NCBI RefSeq assembly: GCF_034521915.1 | Contig: NZ_JAXHLU010000004.1 | Span: forward strand, 186,001 to 250,000 | Origin: Fodinibius sp034521915 | Lineage (GTDB): Bacteria > Bacteroidota > Rhodothermia > Balneolales > Balneolaceae | Direction: 5' to 3' | DNA: 64,000 bases | In this document: positions 42,817 through 50,678 of the stretch, piece by piece | How the letters are laid out: every line of letters begins with the position of its first letter | How positions within the stretch are numbered: position 1 is the stretch's first letter | Program-made: the position numbers and the translations under genes | Notes under the pieces: model-generated | Told to the model about the DNA's origin: nothing | What the model saw: only the letters and a program-made list of their open reading frames with translations | Database searches by the model: none

Positions 42817-43140
42817 ATGGATAAGACAAATTATAACGGAGATAATTTATCCGAAGACGAACAGCAGCAGTTACTTTTTATGATGTTAGTTCAACAACAT
42901 CAGCAGATTGCCATGATGGGAATGGGAAAGTTAGAAAATCCTCAAACAGGAAGTACAGAAAGGGATCTGAAGTCAGCTAAATTTGCTATTGATACCCTGC
43001 TTATGCTCGAAGAATTTACAGAGGGGAATTTGCCCGATCAGTTGAAAAGTTATTTGACAGAGACACTTAATAATCTGCGTATGAATTACGCTGATGAGAA
43101 AGAAAAAGATAATGAGGAATCCGGGGATCAAGAGGAATAA
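42817..43140 (+). CDS. DUF1844-family protein
   Basis: A 107-residue small acidic helical protein with the DUF1844 pattern: a Met/Gln-rich helix (LLFMMLVQQHQQIAMMGMGKLENP) followed by LKSAKFAIDTLLMLEEFTEGNL and a charged tail. Function unknown. The stop overlaps the start of the NUDIX gene by one base (TAATG), indicating translational coupling. Confidence 0.88.
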   Translation: MDKTNYNGDNLSEDEQQQLLFMMLVQQHQQIAMMGMGKLENPQTGSTERDLKSAKFAIDTLLMLEEFTEGNLPDQLKSYLTETLNNLRMNYADEKEKDNEESGDQEE

Positions 43141-43586
43141 TGACTATTGTTGAACCTGTTACAGCGGCAGGAGGGGTTGTTTTTAAACCTAAGGACAACA
43201 GTAATCCAGCCGTACTGTTAATATTCCGCCGTGGGGTGTGGGATCTGCCTAAAGGAAAACTAGAAGAAGGGGAGACCGTCAAAGAATGTTCGGTTCGTGA
43301 AGTTGCGGAAGAAGTGGGAGTGTCAGTTTTGCCTGAGATTGTTTTTCAACTTCCTGAAACCTATCACGAATATGAACAGGGTGGTAAACATTATGGTAAA
43401 ACAACGTATTGGTTCGGGATGCGATTTCCTGATGATGCGGAACTTACTTTTACTCCACAAACCGAAGAGGATATACAAAAGGTGAGTTGGATATCACTGA
43501 AAAAAGCTCAGTCACTGGTTGGCTATCAAAACTTGTCGGAAGTACTTAAAGCATTTAAACAAAAATACCGGCAGTATATTTCCTGA
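43140..43586 (+). CDS. NUDIX hydrolase
   Basis: A 148-residue NUDIX pyrophosphohydrolase. The Nudix box GKLEEGETVKECSVREVAEEVGV (residues about 40-62) matches GX5EX7REUXEEXGU in full, so Mg binding and catalysis should be intact. Substrate (nucleoside-diphosphate derivative) unknown. Coupled to the DUF1844 gene; ends in a terminator. Confidence 0.93.
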   Translation: MTIVEPVTAAGGVVFKPKDNSNPAVLLIFRRGVWDLPKGKLEEGETVKECSVREVAEEVGVSVLPEIVFQLPETYHEYEQGGKHYGKTTYWFGMRFPDDAELTFTPQTEEDIQKVSWISLKKAQSLVGYQNLSEVLKAFKQKYRQYIS

Positions 43587-43625
43587 AGGGTAAACCAATT
43601 GCCGTTAGTAAAGTAGTTATTTAAT

Positions 43626-43657
43626 AAAAAAGGCCTGCTGAAAAGCAGGCCTTTTTT
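43626..43657. terminator. Bidirectional terminator between NUDIX and TonB genes
   Basis: AAAAAAGGCCTGCT/AGCAGGCCTTTTTT with a GAAA loop, flanked by A-run and T-run, between convergent genes. Confidence 0.93.
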
Positions 43658-43683
43658 GCTAATTTATTGTTAAAGAGAAGTTC

Positions 43684-44334
43684 TTAATTTTGCAGTTTGA
43701 ACGTAATAGGCAAGCTGTACTGTACTCGAACAGGGTTTCCACGCTGACGACCAGGCTCAAATTCTGCTTGTTTTACAACTCGCAGTGCTTCTTTATCACA
43801 ACCACCGCCAATTCCTCGAATTACTCTGGGATTTTCAACTTCTCCCTTTTCATTTACAATAAACTGAATAATAACTCGTCCTTCAATACCCGCTTTTCGG
43901 GCCATATCAGGGTAGTTAATCTTTTGTTGCAAAGCACCTAAACCTCCTTTCAATTCAGGCATGTTTTCTACTGCAACAAAGAAGTCTTCCTCTTCTTCCT
44001 GTTGCGGTTCTTCCGGCTCTGGAAGAGGTTCATCCATATTTATCTCGGCATCAATGTTAATTTCTTGATCCTCGATAATTTCATCATTTGGTACTTCAAC
44101 AGGTACCTGAGGACGTGGAGGGGGTGGTGGTTTCTCTTCCTGTTTTGTTTGTGTTACTTCCTCCATTTCCACGACTTCCTGCTCTTGGGTAAGGTCTACA
44201 TTCTGTTTTTCTGCTACAAATTGTACTTTCATAGCGGTAATGAAAATTAACAGAACGACAACCATTCCCAGCTGCAGAAAGATTGTGTAGTATTTTCTAA
44301 GATCAGCCTGTGGCTTTTTTCTGTCAGAACCCAT
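43684..44334 (-). CDS. tonB: TonB-family energy transducer
   Basis: A 216-residue TonB: one N-terminal TM helix (about 19-37), a Pro/Glu-rich periplasm-spanning linker (residues about 60-120, KPPPPPRPQVPVEVP then runs of PEPEEPQQ), and the C-terminal TonB domain (about 125-216) with YPDMARKAGIEGRVIIQFIVNEKG. Couples the proton gradient to outer-membrane receptors with ExbBD; no exbB/exbD or receptor lies next to it. Which of the genome's TonB proteins it is cannot be told. Confidence 0.93.
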   Translation of the reverse strand: MGSDRKKPQADLRKYYTIFLQLGMVVVLLIFITAMKVQFVAEKQNVDLTQEQEVVEMEEVTQTKQEEKPPPPPRPQVPVEVPNDEIIEDQEINIDAEINMDEPLPEPEEPQQEEEEDFFVAVENMPELKGGLGALQQKINYPDMARKAGIEGRVIIQFIVNEKGEVENPRVIRGIGGGCDKEALRVVKQAEFEPGRQRGNPVRVQYSLPITFKLQN

Positions 44335-44508
44335 AATGCTATAATCTCCGCGTTAAATTGATATAAATTTATTAGGAATTGTAAGTAAACAAATTATTCT
44401 ACTTAATCTCCACTTAAATAACAGGAAAAGAGGGGAAATTATTCCATTATTTTTCCAAATTGTGAAATAATATAGAAAAACACCGGTTAGAAGGGTTTCT
44501 AAAGGATA

Positions 44509-44913
44509 TTACGATTTAGTTTCATTCGGTAATATTGTTTTTAAAACCCAAATAGCTATGAGACATCCCAGCACATCAAACAAAAAATCAATAGGATCTC
44601 CTTGCCGATTTACCGGGAGGGTATGTTGCAAGATTTCGATTAGTAATCCAAAAGTGGTACCGCTGGCAAATATAATCCAGAGTTTTACCCTTTTTGATTT
44701 ATGTATTTGATAGTATAATCCCACGGATAGTGACCAACTACCAAAAAGCACGGCGTGGCCTAATTTGTCGTAGCTCCAAAGTTTATTTTGTCCCATAACA
44801 TCGGCGGGCAGCAATGTTAGCAGCAGCATTCCGAGAGTCAGAGTAATTACCCCAATTGGCAATAAATAACTGTGATCCGATAAAAAGGAATAAATAGAAG
44901 AAGATATATTCAT
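44509..44913 (-). CDS. VanZ-like membrane protein
   Basis: A 134-residue four-TM protein of the VanZ-like family (VanZ proteins are linked to low-level teicoplanin resistance in some Firmicutes, but most have unknown roles). The YDKLGHAVLFGSWSL block and the GTTFGLLIEILQHTLPVNRQGDPIDFLFDVLGCLIAIW segment are diagnostic. Its start overlaps the end of nnrDE by 4 nt (ATGA), so it is translationally coupled. Confidence 0.88.
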   Translation of the reverse strand: MNISSSIYSFLSDHSYLLPIGVITLTLGMLLLTLLPADVMGQNKLWSYDKLGHAVLFGSWSLSVGLYYQIHKSKRVKLWIIFASGTTFGLLIEILQHTLPVNRQGDPIDFLFDVLGCLIAIWVLKTILPNETKS

Positions 44914-46427
44914 ATAAAATCGCTTGGTTCAGGTAAATCCTGATGGTGTTTTAAATAATTTTCAAGTTTTTGTTTTCCATTTAATAAGCCTTGAGCACAG
45001 CTCGTAGCAGGTTCTTCACCTAATGCCAATCGAGCACTAACTTTGCCGGCCAATACATCACCGCTTCCGGCTCTGGAAAAATATCTGGTGTTGTAGTTTG
45101 TTAGATAACATTTGCCCGCCGGTGTTCCGATGATTGCGGGCATGCCCTTTGCAAGTAAGGTAACGCCAGTAGTTTGGGCATATTTTCGAACAGTCTTTAG
45201 CCGGGATTCTTTTTGTAGCCCGGTACTTTTTATCAAGCGATTTAATTCCCCCGGATGGGGTGTTAAAATCCATTCTGACTGCTCAGGTTTGGGAAGTTCA
45301 TCCAGCTGTGCCAAACACCAGAGCCCGTCAGCATCAATAACGGTAGGACTCGTAATTTGAGTTAGCACTTCTTGTACAAAAGTAACAGTGGATTGTTCGC
45401 GTCCCAATCCCGGACCAAGTAGCAGGCTACCCTCTTTTTCAGATATTATTTCAACAACTTGGTTTGTATGATCATCTTTGAAAAAGAAGTCATTTCGACT
45501 TCCTACCGGTTTTTTTATGATGGATGGCAGTGTTTGCTCATAAATAGGCAGTATTCCTTTGGGGCAAATCAGAATTACAGCTCCCAACCCTTCAGCCCAG
45601 GCACTTTGGGCAGCCATAATCGCAGCTCCCGTTAAACCCTCAGATCCGGCTACGATATAAAGTACGCCGGAATTATACTTGTGCTGGCCGGGAGTAGGAG
45701 ATTCTATCTGAATCCAACTTTCATCAAGCAGGTAGGTATTACAATCTTCTTTAAACTGGTTCGGGAATGGAAGTTCACAGTAATGAATAGTGCCCGCATG
45801 CTTTGGACCATCTTCGAGATAGAGTCCTAATTTTTGACCGCCAAAAGTAAACGTAGTGTCAGCGTTGATGACAGTTCCCATAATTTTTCCGGAGTCTGCA
45901 TGGAGACCAGTCGGAATGTCCATCGCAAAAACAGGCTTAGGTTGTTGGTTTGCCCATTCTACGGCCTTGACATAATCGCCTCGAACATCGCTGGTTAACC
46001 CGGTGCCGAGCATGCCGTCAATAATAAAATCGAATTGTTCTGGCGAATTGAATTCTTCCCAACTTTCAAAAAATGTTAGCTTTTCATTGGAATTGAATTT
46101 CCTGAGAAGCTCCAAGTTTTTCTGGGTATCAGGGGAGAGATCATCTGATCCGCTTAAAAATACGATGGTTGCGTCTACATTGTGTTGGAGCAGGTATCGT
46201 GCTACTACAAGAGCATCACCGGCGTTATTTCCTTTACCACAGAGAAAAACACCGTGCGTTAATTCTTTTTGCTGAAGCAGTATTTTCGCAGCCGAAGAGC
46301 CGGCAATTTCCATCAGCGTAAAACCGTCGATTCCCATCTCTTCAATGGTACGCCGATCAATTTTTTGGCTCAGTTCAGCATCGAAAAGATAATGAGAATA
46401 GGGCGCGTCAAGTATCTCCTTTACCAT
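44910..46427 (-). CDS. nnr: Bifunctional NAD(P)H-hydrate epimerase/dehydratase
   Basis: A 505-residue metabolite-repair fusion: the N-terminal YjeF_N epimerase (about 1-215, with FLCGKGNNAGDALVVARYL and MDIPTGLHADSGK) and the C-terminal ribokinase-like ADP/ATP-dependent dehydratase (about 225-500, with LLLGPGLGREQ, VIDADGLWCLAQ, ILTPHPGELNRL and RAGSGDVLAGKVSARL). Together they repair the damaged R/S hydrates of NADH and NADPH. Overlaps both neighbours (7 nt with the PAP2-like gene, 4 nt with vanZ-like), so part of one operon with proS. Confidence 0.95.
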   Translation of the reverse strand: MVKEILDAPYSHYLFDAELSQKIDRRTIEEMGIDGFTLMEIAGSSAAKILLQQKELTHGVFLCGKGNNAGDALVVARYLLQHNVDATIVFLSGSDDLSPDTQKNLELLRKFNSNEKLTFFESWEEFNSPEQFDFIIDGMLGTGLTSDVRGDYVKAVEWANQQPKPVFAMDIPTGLHADSGKIMGTVINADTTFTFGGQKLGLYLEDGPKHAGTIHYCELPFPNQFKEDCNTYLLDESWIQIESPTPGQHKYNSGVLYIVAGSEGLTGAAIMAAQSAWAEGLGAVILICPKGILPIYEQTLPSIIKKPVGSRNDFFFKDDHTNQVVEIISEKEGSLLLGPGLGREQSTVTFVQEVLTQITSPTVIDADGLWCLAQLDELPKPEQSEWILTPHPGELNRLIKSTGLQKESRLKTVRKYAQTTGVTLLAKGMPAIIGTPAGKCYLTNYNTRYFSRAGSGDVLAGKVSARLALGEEPATSCAQGLLNGKQKLENYLKHHQDLPEPSDFI

Positions 46428-47104
46428 ATATTTATAAATATGATTAGCTCAATGATTGTAAGTAGAATTCCGGCAATAGCTCCGCCAAATAATTCGGTTA
46501 GTGAGTGGACACTAAGATGATACCGTGCCCACATCATTACGGGTAAAAGTAGTAAAAGGTGGATTAAGGATAAAATTAATGTGATGAGAGAATATTCTGT
46601 TATCCCCCAAAGAAACATCAGGTAGTAAATAGTACCTGCTACCGACACCGATGCTGAATGCACACTCACTTTCCATCTCAGGTTTAGAAGGAATGAGATC
46701 GTCAAATTGGCCAGGAAAACAAATGAGAGTATAAATACAAAAAAATGAAGCGTTGAGGTGAGCTGGTAGATAATAAGGGAAGCGATGGCAGCGCTGATAA
46801 TCGAAAAAGCATACAGCAAGGTCCGCGTTTTTCGCAGGGGCAAATCCAGGGAATGGATAATTCCACGTCGAAACATAAAAAGGGTAAGCAGAAATGGTAA
46901 TACGCTGTAGCAAATCACAGCGATACCGGTAACTTTTAGTGTCGTAAATAGTGATTGGCCTAAAAGAAGGCAGGTGCCCAAAAATACGGCGGGCGGCATC
47001 AATAGAGGATTGCCGAGATCAGAAATCAGACGTGCTGAACCTTCCTCGGCAAATCGATCAAAAATATTAAGCGTATTATCTACGGGCGATTGCACTATAG
47101 CCAC
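46421..47104 (-). CDS. PAP2-like membrane protein
   Basis: A 227-residue multi-pass membrane protein of the PAP2/phosphatidic-acid-phosphatase-like superfamily. The C3-type motif ARYHLSVHSLTELFGG (near 191-206) and an HSAS motif (near 148-151) are present, but the expected C1 motif (KX6RP) is only RGIIHSLDLPLRK, so activity is uncertain. It starts at a GTG 3 nt after proS and overlaps nnrDE. Could be a lipid phosphatase or an inactive relative. Confidence 0.75.
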   Translation of the reverse strand: MAIVQSPVDNTLNIFDRFAEEGSARLISDLGNPLLMPPAVFLGTCLLLGQSLFTTLKVTGIAVICYSVLPFLLTLFMFRRGIIHSLDLPLRKTRTLLYAFSIISAAIASLIIYQLTSTLHFFVFILSFVFLANLTISFLLNLRWKVSVHSASVSVAGTIYYLMFLWGITEYSLITLILSLIHLLLLLPVMMWARYHLSVHSLTELFGGAIAGILLTIIELIIFINIW

Positions 47105-47107
47105 TGT

Positions 47108-48575
47108 TTAATAGGCACGAGCAAAAAGAACTTTTTGCTTGGATGGTTTCCCCGTGACCATACATTCACCCTCTTCGCCATCTTCAAGTGGAATACAGCG
47201 GATCGTTGCCTTTGTTTCGTCCTTGATTTTTTCTTCGGTTTCGGCCGTTCCATCCCAGTGTGCATAAACAAAACCACCTTCATTCTCGATGACCTTCTTG
47301 AATTCATCATAGGAGTCGACGGTGTGCGTGTTTTCCTGAATGCGGTTTTGGGCCGACTCGTAAAGATCTTCCTGAATGGTGTCCAACAGCTCATCAACTT
47401 TTTGGGCAATGCCCTCCCGACTGACGATATTTTTGTCCAACGTATCGCGACGGGCTAATTCTACATTGTTGTTTTCTAAGTCACGTGGACCGATAGTCAA
47501 ACGCAAGGGGATGCCGGCTGCCTCATGCTCATTAAACTTCCAGCCCGGACTCATATTTTCGCGGTCATCCAGCTTGATACGGATATTCAGAGCGTCAAGT
47601 TCGTCAATGATTTCCTGGCAATATTCAAGTACTTGTTCCTTTTCTTCATCACTTTTCCAGATAGGAACGATAACGACTTGGTTTGGGGCCAACTTAGGAG
47701 GTAATACAAGTCCCTGATCGTCGGAGTGGGTCATAATCAATCCGCCAATCAATCGTGTAGAAACGCCCCAGCTGGTGGCCCATACATATTCGTGCTCACC
47801 GTCTGAGCTTTGGAATTTTACATCGAATGCTTTGGCAAAATTTTGTCCCAGAAAGTGAGAAGTACCGGCCTGCAAGGGCTTTGTTATCCTGCAGCAGCGT
47901 TTCAATACAATAGGTGTCTACGGCTCCGGCAAATCGTTCTGATTCCGTTTTTACGCCTGTCTTTACCGGCATGGCCATATATTCCTCGGCAAAGGTGCGA
48001 TAGACTTCCAGCATCTGCCGGGTCTCCTCAACGGCCTCTTCTTTAGTGGCGTGTGCGGTATGTCCTTCTTGCCACAGGAATTCCATAGTACGAAGGAACA
48101 GGCGCGTGCGCATCTCCCAGCGAACAACATTGGCCCACTGGTTAATAAGGATGGGGAGATCACGATACGATTGAATCCAGTTGCGATAAGAATCCCAGAT
48201 GATCGTTTCAGAAGTGGGTCGGACAATCAATTCTTCCCCGAGTTTAGAATCGGGATCCACCTCTACACCGTCATCGGTACTTTGCAGGCGACTGTGTGTA
48301 ACCACTGCGCATTCTTTAGCAAAACCCTCGACGTGCTGGGCTTCTTTTGATAAAAATGATTTTGGGATGAACAGCGGGAAATAGGCATTCTCATGGCCGG
48401 TATCTTTAAACATCTGATCCAGCGTATCCTGCATGTTTTCCCAAAGGGCATAGCCGTTGGGACGTATGACCATGCAGCCGCGCACAGGAGAGTGGTCGGC
48501 CAGCTTGCCTTCACGAATTACATCTTGATACCATTGTGAAAAATCTTCGGTTCTTTCGGTAATTTTCTTTGCCAT
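47108..48575 (-). CDS. proS: Prolyl-tRNA synthetase, with one-base frameshift
   Basis: Archaeal/eukaryotic-type ProRS (class II aaRS, no INS editing domain; expected 488 residues). The N-terminal portion runs MAKKITERTEDFSQWYQDVI... through motif 1/2 blocks (FLRTMEFLWQEGHTAHAT) to LLQDNKAL; it continues in the +1 frame as QAGTSHFLGQNFAKAFDVKF... through the anticodon-binding domain to LFARAY. The break is at 47874-47875: minus-strand CCCTTGCAGG, where removing one T gives the expected CTG CAG codons. ProRS is essential and no second copy is seen here, so an assembly indel is more likely than a real pseudogene. Confidence 0.93.
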
Positions 48576-48729
48576 GAGAAATAACGGAATTCAGTGCTTA
48601 GGATGTATTTTAAATTTGTAAGCTGGAAAATAAGGCGATTTCGAAGAGCCTCAAAAAAAGATGTCGGTTTTCCATTAGATGGATTGAAAAAAGTTAGAGG
48701 CAGGACTTAATATTTAATCAGAATTGCTT

Positions 48730-48737
48730 TATATTTG
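48730..48737 (+). promoter_or_regulatory. tRNA-Met -7 element TATATTTG
   Basis: The octamer is identical to that upstream of tRNA-Gly and tRNA-Thr, 24 nt before the tRNA. The TTG at -33 is not at N21 spacing here (CTT instead). Confidence 0.55.
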
Positions 48738-48760
48738 GCAACTCTTGATTTGATCGGCAT

Positions 48761-48834
48761 GCCGTGGTAGCTCAGTTGGTGAGAGCGTCGGATTCATAAC
48801 CCGGAGGTCGACGGTTCGAATCCGTCCCACGGTA
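48761..48834 (+). tRNA. tRNA-Met (CAT), elongator type
   Basis: A 74-nt cloverleaf with acceptor GCCGTGG/CCACGGT (G1-T72 wobble), D-arm GCTC...GAGC, anticodon loop TTCATAA with anticodon CAT, T-arm GACGG-TTCGAAT-CCGTC, discriminator A. The anticodon stem has an A-C mismatch at its loop end and only partial GC pairs, unlike initiator tRNA, and position 1-72 is not the initiator mismatch. A tRNA-Ile with lysidine cannot be fully excluded. Confidence 0.88.
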
Positions 48835-48848
48835 CAGTAACAACAAAA

Positions 48849-48880
48849 CCCGAAGTTTCAAAGCTTCGGGCTTTGTTATT
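48849..48880 (+). terminator. tRNA-Met terminator
   Basis: CCCGAAG/CTTCGGG stem with an 8-nt loop, then CTTTGTTATTTTA. Confidence 0.8.
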
Positions 48881-48898
48881 TTAGGAGCGTAAAATCGG

Positions 48899-49567
48899 TT
48901 ACTTAGAATCCGATTTTTTCTCTTTTTCATTTCGTTTTTCTGCGTATAAGTCTACCTGAATCTGTAGCGGCGTGTCATCTTTCCAGGCGCCGACATGGAT
49001 GTGGGGACCGGTGGAGATGCCGTTGTTGCCCACTTTGGCGACCACGTCTCCGGCGTCAACCTGTTCTCCTTCCTCAACCTTTATTTCACGAACGTGAACG
49101 AGGATCACCTTAGTACTGTCATTATTTTCAATGAAAATCCTACCGGGCTCGGCATCCCGATTCATTTTGCCCGGGGTGTTGGTGATTTTGGGATGATTAA
49201 CTAACGTAACGGTACCGCTGACAGGGGCCAATACGTTCTTTCGCCAGCCGATGTAGTCTTTGTTTTCTTTTCCGTCGTTCTTGAAAGCTTGCAAAATTCC
49301 ATTTTCGGTAGCTGTAATAGCAATGAAGTCACGTGCAAGCTGATCACCCAATCCCAGATGATCTTTGTAGGTATGTTCCCGGGAGAATATCAGTTCACCG
49401 TCATCGGTTTCTATGACGGGATGGATGAGCACTGTTTTTGTAAGCGTGTCATTTTGAACATCAGACAAAGCATATTGAGCTGTTGCTGGGCTGGAAACAA
49501 AGATTAAGATCGACAAGGAAATACAAATTGATGCTAAAGAGAGACGGTTATTAGATGTTGTATGCAT
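48899..49567 (-). CDS. M23-like peptidase domain protein, exported, ligands partly missing
   Basis: A 222-residue exported protein: signal peptide (about 8-31, ...VSSPATA-QY) then an M23/LytM-like beta domain. The second zinc motif GPHIHVG (HxH) and a preceding VHV are present, and the core APVSGTVTLVNHP is typical, but the first motif normally HxGxD reads DYIGW, so the first zinc His and Asp are missing. It may be an inactive M23 scaffold (EnvC/NlpD-like regulators are known for this) or a variant. I chose the ATG at 49567 over an upstream TTG. Confidence 0.75.
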   Translation of the reverse strand: MHTTSNNRLSLASICISLSILIFVSSPATAQYALSDVQNDTLTKTVLIHPVIETDDGELIFSREHTYKDHLGLGDQLARDFIAITATENGILQAFKNDGKENKDYIGWRKNVLAPVSGTVTLVNHPKITNTPGKMNRDAEPGRIFIENNDSTKVILVHVREIKVEEGEQVDAGDVVAKVGNNGISTGPHIHVGAWKDDTPLQIQVDLYAEKRNEKEKKSDSK

Positions 49568-49680
49568 AGTCAATTCCAATGATTTGTTATTGGATTTTAT
49601 GAATAAACAGGTAATTGACTACGAGGTGATGGGTGGGATGTTTCGGTGAGAAGAAATGGAATACAGAGGTATAAAAAAAA

Positions 49681-49712
49681 TTAGCAGTTATCCTGTCACA
49701 GATAACTGCTAA
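49681..49712 (-). terminator. Terminator of response-regulator gene
   Basis: TTAGCAGTTATC/GATAACTGCTAA, a 12-bp stem with an 8-nt loop, followed on the minus strand by a run of eight T. Confidence 0.88.
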
Positions 49713-49827
49713 ATATCATCTACAGACGGCTATTACCCCATTTGCATCTATAATGTAATTCACATGGGTTCCACGGTCAATAGCTATAAGTTGGTATTTT
49801 TGCTACGAAAAAGTACGTACGTAGAAA

Positions 49828-50481
49828 TTAATCAACTGAAACCAAGTTGTGTTGGATAGCATAACGCACCAACTCTGCGATATTATTAAGTTCCAGTTTT
49901 TCCATCAGGTTGGCCCGGTGCGTATCGACGGTACGGGGACTGATATACAGTTCTTGGGCTATCTGTTTACTAGTCAGACCATCCACAATGAGCTGTAAAA
50001 TTTCTTGTTCGCGATCGGTTATATGTTGATGGTCGTAGCTTACAGATTGACTACTTTTATTTAAAAACGATTCTTTCATTAAATTAGAAATCGGATCGCT
50101 AAACACCTGTTGTCCTTTTACAATAGCTCGAATGCCATGCAGCAAATCGGCTTTTTCGGTATTTTTTAAAAGATATCCATCAACGTTGGCCTCAAGTGCA
50201 TCACGTAAAATATCTTTGTTAATGTGCATGGAGAGAATGAGAATTTTTGTATCTCCCTCTAATTCCCGGATCTCTTTTGCCGTTTCAATTCCATTTTTAT
50301 CGGGCATATCAATATCGAGGATGCAGATATCGGGGTGGGTTTCTTGGAATAGTTGAATGCATTCCTCTCCTGTTGAGGCTTCACCTACAATTTCAATACC
50401 CTCCGATGAGGATAAATAGGTACTGATACCGAATCGTATGATCTCGTGATCATCTGCTATGAGTATAGAGATTTCAGTCAT
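49828..50481 (-). CDS. NarL/FixJ-family response regulator
   Basis: A 217-residue two-component transcription regulator. The receiver domain (1-120) has Asp-Asp at 10-11, phospho-acceptor Asp56 in CILDIDMPDKNGIE and a later Lys; a LuxR-type helix-turn-helix lies at about 150-212 (LTSKQIAQELYISPRTVDTHRANLMEKL). The sensor kinase is not adjacent, so its signal is unknown. Monocistronic, with a long leader. Confidence 0.92.
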   Translation of the reverse strand: MTEISILIADDHEIIRFGISTYLSSSEGIEIVGEASTGEECIQLFQETHPDICILDIDMPDKNGIETAKEIRELEGDTKILILSMHINKDILRDALEANVDGYLLKNTEKADLLHGIRAIVKGQQVFSDPISNLMKESFLNKSSQSVSYDHQHITDREQEILQLIVDGLTSKQIAQELYISPRTVDTHRANLMEKLELNNIAELVRYAIQHNLVSVD

Positions 50482-50678
50482 GGGTAAGCCTCGTGTATAC
50501 CAACCCGGCTAATGATATTTTTTATTTGGGGTACTCTTTAATGGTATAAAGTAAACAAAGCATTTGAAATTCAGAAATGACTGCTGAATTAGAAATAACA
50601 ATAAGCGATTGGTTGTCATATTACTTATTTTCAAAACTTCTTAAACCGATTTGAAATTATTAGAAAGTAGAAATATTT

